From positions 62,001-126,000 of the forward strand of contig CALLQI010000024.1 in NCBI GenBank assembly GCA_938014885.1: 64,000 nt of DNA, read 5' to 3'. The stretch comes from an uncultured bacterium (GTDB taxonomy: Bacteria; Planctomycetota; UBA8742; UBA2392). Of this stretch, positions 17,038 through 23,649 are shown piece after piece. The position numbers were made by a program, and so were the translations under genes. Positions within the stretch are counted from its first letter, which is position 1; the number at the start of each line of letters is the position of its first letter. A model generated the notes under the pieces. It saw nothing but the letters and a program-made list of their open reading frames with translations, ran no database searches and had not been told where the DNA came from.

Positions 17038-20000
17038 CTAGCCGCCGTTGGCTTGTGGTGGGGGAGCGGTCACTATGATCTGCTTCTTTTGTGACAGCTG
17101 GCCGAACCATTGCACGCCGTCCTGCACCATCTGCCATTGCATGTCGTAGGTGCCGGCGCTGGTGGGGGCTGTGGCCGTGAAGCTGAACGTGTACGTGTCG
17201 CCGGGGCCCACCGTCTGACCTTCCGCGATGGACACGCGACCCATACCCCAGGTCTTGTTGTCGCGCGGTGACTGGCTGCCCAGCCGCCAGGGCTTGTTGC
17301 CGGCGCTGGTCCAGGTGGTGTTGCCTTTGTTGCGCACGGTGACTTCGACGGTGAACTGCTGGCCGGCCTCAACGGTGTTGGGCGCGGTGAGGCTCAGGAT
17401 CTGGGCGTAGTTGCCTTCGATATCAGTGCGGATCGGCACTTCCAGCGTCAGGCCCGTTGCGCCCGCAGGCACCGGGTTTGGCTGAGTGGTGTAGGCCTGG
17501 TGGCTGGCGGTGCGCGGCACATAGAACCAGTAGTCTCCGGCCGGCACACGGAAGTTGAACTGGCCGTTGGCGTCCGTCTCAAGCTGGAAGAAGTTTCCGT
17601 CGCGGCCGTCCACGCCGGTGGGGGCGATGTGCGCGCGCACGACCACGCCGGCCAGCGGCAACTGTGTGTCGGCATCAAGCATCGTGCCGCGCAGTTCGTA
17701 GGACGGTTCCAGCTCAATGGTGAATTCGCGCTCGGGCACGTCGCGCATGTTGTTGAAGTTTGCAAAGCAGACTTCGGTGCCGTGGTAGCCGACGATCTGG
17801 TAATTCCTGACCCAGTGGAAGTTGATGTACTTCTCGCCGTTGGCGTCGGTGGTGCCGATGTCGAAGTGGCGCTTGTAGTCGTCGGGGCTCTCGCCCTCCG
17901 AGTCATTGCGATAGATGTGCAGGTGCGCGCCGGGCTGCGGGGTGCCGCCATTGGTTACGATGATGCGGATCTCGTTGGCGCCGACCAGCTTCAGGTTCAG
18001 CGTCTCCGGGTCGGTGTTCTCGATCGTGACGACCACCTGCTCTTGATAGTAGCTGGTCTTGAAGGCCGTGATCGTGTACTCGCCGGCCTTTAGCTGGCCG
18101 AACTCGAAGTAGCCGTAAATGTCGGTCGTGGCCTGCATGTTCCAGGGGTTGTTCTTCTCCTTGCTGAGGCCGGCGCCCTCAATGCCGGCACCGGTGCCGT
18201 CCTGCACGTAACCCTTGAGCACGAAGGCGCGCTCAAGCACCACTTCAATGACTTCGCCGTCCTTGACCGCGTTCAGCGCGTCGGGCGCAAGCTTGGCCTC
18301 AAAGAAGCGGTTGTGAAAGAACGTGGCCTCGTAGCTGACGCCATCGAGCAGGCTCAGCGGCATGTCGGCCTTGCCGTCGGGCAGGTCGATGTTCACGACC
18401 TGGGTCTTGGGTTGCTCAACACCCGGCGGGGGTGAACCCAGCACGGGCTTGAGCGTCACCTGCACGGCCTGCGCCGGGGTGTTGGGCGTCGTGGTCACGC
18501 GCACGGTGATCTTGCGGTCGATTTTGGCGTCAAAGGCCTGCACGTCAAAATCGAGCACCTGCTGATCGGCCAGCTTCAGCGTCACTTCGCGCTCAGCGGG
18601 CAGGTAGTAGTAGGCCTTGCCGTCCGTGGTGAACACGGGCAACTGGCGCAGTTGCTCGTCGCTAATCGGGAACTGGTTGACGATGCGTACCTTGTGCTTG
18701 CCGTCGGCAAGCCCGCCCAGCGTGAAATTGCCTTCGCCGTCGGTGGCGGCTGCTGCTTTGCCATCAAGGGCAATCGTTACGTTGGCAATGCCCAGCCCGC
18801 CGCTGTGCACGCGGCCGGCAATGCCGGCACCGCTGCGCAGCACCAGCTTGACCGGGCCGGCGTTGGTTTTGGGTGCCACGTCGATCGTTGCAGTGTCGCT
18901 GTGCAGGTCGCCCTGGAAGGCGTGCAGCAGCACCCGTCCTGCGGCAAAACCCTTGAAGGTGAACACACCCTTTTCATCGGTGCGGGTGTCGTCGTAGGGG
19001 TAGCGCGCGTTGCCTTCAAGGTAAGTGCATTGCACGACGGCACCGACAACGGGCTCGTTGCGGTCGGACAGCACAATGCCGTGCAGCGTGCCCTGCGGGT
19101 CCAGCGCGATCACGATGGCGTGGTCGTTGGCGAGTGCCTTGTATTCGGCCGGGGCGTAGCCTTCGGCGGTGACGCGCAGGCTTACGTCGTTGCGGAAAAT
19201 GCGGTCGCGGACCATGTCGAAGGCGAACTTGCCGGTTGCGTCGGTTGTGACGCGCTGGCCGTCGTCGCGGGCCCACACCTCGGCGCCTTCAATTGGCTCG
19301 CCGCGGTCGTTGGTGACGGTGCCGGAGATGCCCTTGGCGGCCTCAAGCAGGATGGTGACTTCGCGCTTGTCTTCGCGGAAGTTGAACACGCGCGAGGTGT
19401 ACGTGGCGTAGCCGGGCATCTTGACTTCGAAGGTGTACAGGTAGGTCTCGGCCAGTTTGATCGTGAACTCGCCCAGACCGTCGGCCTCAAAGCTGAAGCG
19501 GTTGCTGGGGGTCGCGGTGTCGCCCTGTGCGGTGGTTTGCAGCACGTCCACCTTGGCGTATTCGACCGCGCCGCCGCGTCGGGCGCGGACCTTGCCGGTG
19601 ATGCGGACGGCGTTGACGATGCGGTAGGTGGCCTCAGCCCCTTTGCTGAGGTCAGGGATGGTCATGGGCTCAAACAGATCGGCGTAGCCAAGGGCCGTGA
19701 TCAGCACGCTGGTGCGCTGCTGGGTGGGGTCGGCGGCCTTTTGGTCCGCGACCATCTGGGCGAGTTCCTTCTGGCTCCAGACCGCGACGCCGTGGCGGTT
19801 GGTGCGGCGCATGTAGGCATCGAGTTTCTGGTCGATGCTGACGTCGCCGCGTTCCGTGGCCAGCTTTTCGCCGCGGATCGGGAAGTACACGGTGGTGCCG
19901 GGCAGCGGCCGGTCATCGGCCTTATCGAGAACGCGAATGATGAGGTAGCCGGGAACCGGCGCGTTGATTTCGTCCGGGTTGATGGCTGCCAGGGCGATTT

Positions 20001-20304
20001 CTTCTGCTGGCTTGGTGCCTTCGGCGGCTGCGGCCTCGGCTGCTTTGCGGCGGGCTTCTTCTTCAGCGGCTGCGGCTTCGGGGTCCAGCGGGCCGGTGCT
20101 GTCGCGACCGTTGCTGCTGCCGCCTTGGCTGTCGGGTGAGCTGTCGGTGTCGTCAAGCCACGGGGCTGAAGGTGCGCCGTCGCGGACCTTGCCCACGCTG
20201 GGGCCTTTGCCGTCAGGCGCAAGGAACAGGAAGTAACCGGCGATGATCGCCAGAAGAAGAAACGAGCCCAGTACCGTTAACAGAGTTCCCGACCGGATCT
20301 GCAT
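17038..20304 (-). CDS. Giant envelope protein with carboxypeptidase-regulatory-like repeats and an NBR1-type Ig domain
   Basis: A 1088-aa protein from the ATG at 20304, with GGGGTGGGG just upstream. The N-terminus has one membrane helix (LLTVLGSFLLLAIIAGYFLFLA), so the bulk is probably periplasmic. An acidic/Ala-rich linker is followed by a series of CarboxypepD_reg-like beta modules, each with a GxVxDxxGxPxxGAxV-type strand pattern, e.g. ISGTVTNDRGEPIEGAEVWA, LSDRNEPVVGAVVQ and GTMLDADTQLPLAGVVV. The C-terminal 110 residues match the NBR1-like Ig/FW fold: VEAGQQFTVEVTVRNKGNTTW, then AGTYDMQWQMVQDG. Likely a structural or adhesive envelope protein; no enzymatic motif is seen. It stands alone, convergent with the zinc-ribbon gene. 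Confidence 0.75.
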   Translation of the reverse strand: MQIRSGTLLTVLGSFLLLAIIAGYFLFLAPDGKGPSVGKVRDGAPSAPWLDDTDSSPDSQGGSSNGRDSTGPLDPEAAAAEEEARRKAAEAAAAEGTKPAEEIALAAINPDEINAPVPGYLIIRVLDKADDRPLPGTTVYFPIRGEKLATERGDVSIDQKLDAYMRRTNRHGVAVWSQKELAQMVADQKAADPTQQRTSVLITALGYADLFEPMTIPDLSKGAEATYRIVNAVRITGKVRARRGGAVEYAKVDVLQTTAQGDTATPSNRFSFEADGLGEFTIKLAETYLYTFEVKMPGYATYTSRVFNFREDKREVTILLEAAKGISGTVTNDRGEPIEGAEVWARDDGQRVTTDATGKFAFDMVRDRIFRNDVSLRVTAEGYAPAEYKALANDHAIVIALDPQGTLHGIVLSDRNEPVVGAVVQCTYLEGNARYPYDDTRTDEKGVFTFKGFAAGRVLLHAFQGDLHSDTATIDVAPKTNAGPVKLVLRSGAGIAGRVHSGGLGIANVTIALDGKAAAATDGEGNFTLGGLADGKHKVRIVNQFPISDEQLRQLPVFTTDGKAYYYLPAEREVTLKLADQQVLDFDVQAFDAKIDRKITVRVTTTPNTPAQAVQVTLKPVLGSPPPGVEQPKTQVVNIDLPDGKADMPLSLLDGVSYEATFFHNRFFEAKLAPDALNAVKDGEVIEVVLERAFVLKGYVQDGTGAGIEGAGLSKEKNNPWNMQATTDIYGYFEFGQLKAGEYTITAFKTSYYQEQVVVTIENTDPETLNLKLVGANEIRIIVTNGGTPQPGAHLHIYRNDSEGESPDDYKRHFDIGTTDANGEKYINFHWVRNYQIVGYHGTEVCFANFNNMRDVPEREFTIELEPSYELRGTMLDADTQLPLAGVVVRAHIAPTGVDGRDGNFFQLETDANGQFNFRVPAGDYWFYVPRTASHQAYTTQPNPVPAGATGLTLEVPIRTDIEGNYAQILSLTAPNTVEAGQQFTVEVTVRNKGNTTWTSAGNKPWRLGSQSPRDNKTWGMGRVSIAEGQTVGPGDTYTFSFTATAPTSAGTYDMQWQMVQDGVQWFGQLSQKKQIIVTAPPPQANGG

Positions 20305-20584
20305 CCGCCCCACCCCCGAATTCCGGTTGCCGACAGTTTACGCACCGTCTTGTCGGCCCACAACGAAGGAATCTTTAGCACATCCTGCTTGCTGGTCGTG
20401 CCGCCCGGATTCCAACGGTGGATGCCCTCACTACGAACACGCCGGCATCTTCCGGCACTTGTTTCGCGACTTTCGGTCGTTATGATTCCGCCCCTTGCCC
20501 GGCGGCCCCGGGAGTCCCTGCGCGTGTGCGCACGGGCCCGCGGCGACGGAGGGCATGTGATGGACATACGCAAAGGAAACAGTC

Positions 20585-20941
20585 ATGCGCGAAGGCATTC
20601 ATCCGCCACACAAGGCTACCCAGGTGCAGTGCACCTGCGGCAACTCGTTTGAAATTCTCTCACGCTTCGAAAAGCTGAGCGTCGACATCTGCAGCGGCTG
20701 CCACCCGTTCTACACAGGCACCCAGAAGTTCGTGGACGCCGCCGGCCGCGTGGACGCCTTCACCAAGCGCTTTGCATGGAAGGAAGGCCAGGCCAAGGAA
20801 ACCGCCGACAAGCTGGCGACCAAGGCACCCAAGGCCACGAAGCGCGTGCAGAAGGACCTGAAGACTGAACTTGAGAAGCGCAAGGTGTTCGGCAAGAAGA
20901 AGATCATCCCGACCGAAGGCCAGGGCGACCGCGAGAACTAG
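20585..20941 (+). CDS. rpmE: 50S ribosomal protein L31
   Basis: A 118-aa protein whose first 70 residues match bacterial L31: MREGIHPPHKATQVQCTCGN, then LSVDICSGCHPFYTGTQKFVD and AAGRVDAFTKRF. The four cysteines (CxC and CxxC) mark the zinc-binding form. About 45 Lys/Glu-rich residues follow the normal L31 end and make it longer than the usual 66-75 aa. It bridges the large and small ribosomal subunits. It is followed by its own terminator and then prfA, a common gene order. Confidence 0.93.
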   Translation: MREGIHPPHKATQVQCTCGNSFEILSRFEKLSVDICSGCHPFYTGTQKFVDAAGRVDAFTKRFAWKEGQAKETADKLATKAPKATKRVQKDLKTELEKRKVFGKKKIIPTEGQGDREN

Positions 20942-20954
20942 ATTCATCCATAAA

Positions 20955-20990
20955 GGCCGGCGTCCGGGAAACCGGGCGCCGGTCTTGTGT
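20955..20990 (+). terminator. Terminator-like hairpin after rpmE
   Basis: A 12-bp GC-rich stem (GGCCGGCGTCCGGG with CCGGGCGCCGGTC, one G-T pair) with an AAA loop is followed by TTGTGTTT. It lies 13 nt after the rpmE stop codon. Confidence 0.7.
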
Positions 20991-21055
20991 TTGCCTGCGT
21001 CGCGCCGGGATACAATTCATCAGGCCACGCGTTGGGATGATTGAAGGGAGCCGCC

Positions 21056-22144
21056 ATGCTGGACGTACTCAAAGCCCGTGCTGATCGCTACGCCGAACTG
21101 GGCAAGCTGATCGAAGACCCCGCCGTGTACGGCGACCAGAAGCTGTTTGCCCAGTACCAGCGCGAACGCGGCAGCCTGCGCGAACAGGCGGAGGCCTACG
21201 CCGACCTGACGGCTTTGCAGCAGCAGATTTCCGGCGCGGAAGAGATCGTCAAAGACGCCGCCGCCGACGAAGAAATGAAGGGCCTGGCCCAGGCTGAGCT
21301 GGACGAACTCAAGCTCAGCTACGAGCGCAAGTTCCAGGAAGCGCAGGACATGATCCTGCTGGATGACGAAGACGACAGCCGCAACGTGATCCTTGAAGTG
21401 CGCGGTGCCGAAGGCGGCGATGAGGCCACGCTTTTCGCGCGCCAACTGATGGAAAACTACGCGCGCTGGTGCACTTGGCACAAGTTCAAGATCGAAGTGC
21501 TGGATGAAATGGAAAGCGAAGTGGGCGGGCTGAAATCGGGTACGTATCGAGTCAGCGGCCCCAACGTGTGGAAGTGGTTCAAGTATGAAGGCGGCGGGCA
21601 TCGCGTGCAGCGCGTGCCGGTGACGGAAACGCAGGGCCGCGTGCACACCAGCCTGGCGACTGTGGCCGTATTGCCTGAGTTTGAAGACGTGGAAGTAGAA
21701 GTGAAGGAATCCGACCTGGAGATCAAGGCCGCACGAAGCGGCGGCCCGGGCGGCCAGAACGTGAACAAGACCAACTCGCGCTGCCAGATGCGGCACATCC
21801 CAACGGGCCTGTTCGTAGACTGCCAGGCCACGCCGAGCTTTCACAAGAACAAGGATGAGGCTCTGCGCATCATGAAAAGCAAGCTGTACGCGCTGGAGAA
21901 AGAGAAGCGCGACCGCGAAATGGCAGCCATCCGCGGCGCGGCAATCGGCAGCGGCCAGCGCGGCGACAAGATTCGCACCTACAACTTCCCGCAGGACCGC
22001 TGCACAGACCACCGCAGCAAGGAAAGCTTCCCGCTGCAAAAGGTGATGGCCGGCGACGTGGACATCCTGATCGAGTCCTGCCGCAAGTGGGAAAAGGAAG
22101 AAAAGCTGAAGGCCCTGTCAGCTCAAGCAGCCCAGAAGGCGTAA
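21056..22144 (+). CDS. prfA: Peptide chain release factor 1
   Basis: A 362-aa class-I release factor of normal RF1 length. The catalytic GGQ is in ARSGGPGGQNVNKTNS. The stop-codon recognition tripeptide is PVT (HRVQRVPVTETQGRVHTS), the PxT motif of RF1, so it reads UAA and UAG. The ATG at 21056 has AAGGGAG about 6 nt upstream. A TACAAT box lies at 21011-21016, between the rpmE terminator and this start. RF1 does not read UGA, which fits with UGA recoding elsewhere in the window. Confidence 0.96.
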   Translation: MLDVLKARADRYAELGKLIEDPAVYGDQKLFAQYQRERGSLREQAEAYADLTALQQQISGAEEIVKDAAADEEMKGLAQAELDELKLSYERKFQEAQDMILLDDEDDSRNVILEVRGAEGGDEATLFARQLMENYARWCTWHKFKIEVLDEMESEVGGLKSGTYRVSGPNVWKWFKYEGGGHRVQRVPVTETQGRVHTSLATVAVLPEFEDVEVEVKESDLEIKAARSGGPGGQNVNKTNSRCQMRHIPTGLFVDCQATPSFHKNKDEALRIMKSKLYALEKEKRDREMAAIRGAAIGSGQRGDKIRTYNFPQDRCTDHRSKESFPLQKVMAGDVDILIESCRKWEKEEKLKALSAQAAQKA

Positions 22145-22164
22145 GAGGGCACAGAGCCTCGCGC

Positions 22165-22193
22165 TTGGAGTGCTTGCTTTGAGCGGCTACACT
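22165..22193 (+). promoter_or_regulatory. Candidate sigma-70 promoter of the DUF4190-like gene
   Basis: TTGGAG (22165-22170), a 17-nt spacer and TACACT (22188-22193) lie 22 nt upstream of the ATG. Confidence 0.45.
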
Positions 22194-22215
22194 GGCGGCC
22201 TCACGGGAGATTCAC

Positions 22216-22677
22216 ATGGCCGGGTATCCACCGAATCAGCAGCCGCAGGGCGGGCAGCCTTACCCGCAACAGCCGCCGTATGGCCAGCCGGGCTATCCGC
22301 AGCAACCGCAACACCAGCAGCCCCAATACCAGCAGCCTCAATACCAGCAGCCTCAATACCAGCAGCCCTATGGCGCGCCGCCGCAGCCGTACTATCGGCC
22401 CGGTGGGCCGATCCCGCAGGCTGGCTACATGCCGCAGCCCGATTACTCGAACATGGGTGTTACGCCGCCCATCGTGATCTGGGGATTCGTGTTGTCCCTG
22501 CTGGGCTGCACATCGTGGCCGGGCCTGATCATGTGCGCCATCGGCTACGCCGAGACCAAGAAGCGCCAGGCCGGCACGGGGCTGGCCATCGCCGGCATAG
22601 TGATCGGCGCACTCTGGCAGTTCCTGGGCCTAATGCTCTGGGCCCTCGGCACAGCAGCCGAAGCCGGCGCGTTCTAG
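22216..22677 (+). CDS. Pro/Gln/Tyr-rich membrane protein, DUF4190-like
   Basis: A 153-aa protein. The first 80 residues are a disordered Pro/Gln/Tyr/Gly-rich tail with at least three tandem PQYQQ units, encoded by a 15-nt direct repeat. The C-terminal half has two membrane helices (IVIWGFVLSLLGCTSWPGLIMCAIGYAE and GLAIAGIVIGALWQFLGLMLW) separated by KKRQAGTG, the typical DUF4190 layout. The function of the family is unknown. A promoter-like pair lies upstream and the REP/transposase region follows 18 nt after the stop. Confidence 0.8.
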   Translation: MAGYPPNQQPQGGQPYPQQPPYGQPGYPQQPQHQQPQYQQPQYQQPQYQQPYGAPPQPYYRPGGPIPQAGYMPQPDYSNMGVTPPIVIWGFVLSLLGCTSWPGLIMCAIGYAETKKRQAGTGLAIAGIVIGALWQFLGLMLWALGTAAEAGAF

Positions 22678-22702
22678 GGCACTGTGGGCGCATGAAGCCG
22701 CC

Positions 22703-22756
22703 GCCTGCGGAGCAGGCCAAGAGGGTTAGCCCCCAGCGCAAGCTGCGGGTGACCGG
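22703..22756 (+). repeat. REP element A
   Basis: A GCCTGCGGAGCAGGC palindrome, an 11-nt linker and a GC-rich CCCCCAGCGCAAGCTG half-palindrome. It matches REP element B downstream and inverted copies beyond the transposase. Confidence 0.8.
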
Positions 22757-22794
22757 AACTCGCCATGCGTCAACGCTGCGAAGCGGCCGCCGTA

Positions 22795-22850
22795 GCCTGC
22801 GGAGCAGGCGAAGAACGTTCGCCCCCAGCGCAAGCTGGGGGTTACCGGAG
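22795..22850 (+). repeat. REP element B
   Basis: GCCTGCGGAGCAGGC followed by a linker and the perfect palindrome CCCCCAGCGCAAGCTGGGGG, then GTTACCGGAG. It has the same orientation as element A and lies 45 nt before the transposase start. Confidence 0.85.
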
Positions 22851-22859
22851 CCAAACAAT

Positions 22860-22885
22860 CCCAAGCCGCGGAGCGGCGACAGATC
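22860..22885 (+). repeat. Left 26-bp inverted repeat of the transposase unit
   Basis: A 26-nt sequence (CCCAAGCCGCGG...GACAGATC) whose exact reverse complement is at 23355-23380, immediately after the transposase reading frame. The two copies bracket the gene tightly. Confidence 0.85.
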
Positions 22886-22894
22886 GAAGGCCAC

Positions 22895-23356
22895 ATGGCG
22901 CACACCCACACCCGGCTGCTGGTCCACGTCGTGTTCGCTACGAAGCGGCGCGCTCCTCTCATCACACCGGAACTCAAACCGGACCTCTTCGCCTACATGG
23001 TCGGCATCTTCAAGCAACATGACTGTTTTGTTCACACCATTGGCGGCGTTGCAGACCATTGCCACACGCTGATTGACCTGCCATCACGGTTCGCGTTGGC
23101 CGATGTTGTGCGCAAAGTGAAGGCCAATTCGTCCAAGACGATTCGTGAGGAGCACCCCAAAGTGGGGTTTGGATGGCAGCGCGGCTAAGGCGGATTCTCG
23201 GTTAGTCCGGGGCACGCCGAGAGCGTCAAGCAATACATCGAAGGACAGGAAGAACACCACAAGCAGCACACGCTGAAGGAAGAGCTCGAAAGACTGTTGA
23301 AGATTCATGGCCTTGCAGCCGATCCGGAATTCATCGACGGTCTTAGTGACGATTGA
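22895..23356 (+). pseudogene. REP-associated tyrosine transposase (RAYT, Y1_Tnp/IS200-like), interrupted by one in-frame stop
   Basis: The frame starts MAHTHTRLLVHVVFATKRR and carries the HUH motif (ADHCHTLIDLP), as in IS200/IS605-type and RAYT transposases. It is stopped by TAA at 23186-23188 right after FGWQRG. The same frame then continues without further stops: GGFSVSPGHAESVKQ, the YIEGQ motif with the catalytic Tyr (YxxxQ), and on to TGA at 23354. Full length would be about 153 codons. In this family the residue after WQRG is usually Tyr, so a single TAY-to-TAA change explains the break. The truncated product would lack the nucleophilic Tyr and be inactive. REP palindromes on both sides, direct upstream and inverted downstream, support the RAYT assignment. 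Confidence 0.88.
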
Positions 23357-23380
23357 TCTGTCGCCGCTCCGCGGCTTGGG
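23355..23380 (-). repeat. Right 26-bp inverted repeat of the transposase unit
   Basis: Exact reverse complement of 22860-22885. Its first two bases overlap the stop codon of the transposase frame. Confidence 0.85.
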
Positions 23381-23395
23381 CGGGTGATTTGCCGC

Positions 23396-23445
23396 AGACC
23401 CCCAGCTTGCGCTGGGGGCTAACCTTTTGTGGCTGCTCCGCAGCC
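23396..23445 (-). repeat. REP element C (inverted)
   Basis: Reverse-orientation REP copy: the palindrome CCCCCAGCTTGCGCTGGGGG, GCTAACCTTTT, then GGCTGCTCCGCAGCC. It corresponds to elements A and B read on the other strand. Confidence 0.8.
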
Positions 23446-23515
23446 AAAAGCGACGTTTGTGGGATTGACTCCTGTGTCCCTACGGGCCTGAATTCGTGGC
23501 GATCAATTGCCGTTC

Positions 23516-23563
23516 ACCTGCTGCTTGCGCTGGGGGCAAGTGTCTTGTGGCTGCTCCGCATCC
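23516..23563 (-). repeat. REP element D (inverted, degraded)
   Basis: CTGCTTGCGCTGGGGGC, a linker and GGCTGCTCCGCATCC; a less complete inverted copy of the same REP. Confidence 0.65.
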
Positions 23564-23649
23564 ATTTGCGCCGCCCCGACCTCCTGTGACTGGCCTAACC
23601 CCTTGCCACCCTTGGCGGTTGTTGAAAAATGCTACACTTGCGACCTGCC

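Noticed and set aside
22170..23072. 300-codon open frame across the DUF4190-like and REP region
   Set aside because: Pro/Ala/Arg-rich shadow frame; the overlapping real frame has a promoter and a recognisable membrane domain.
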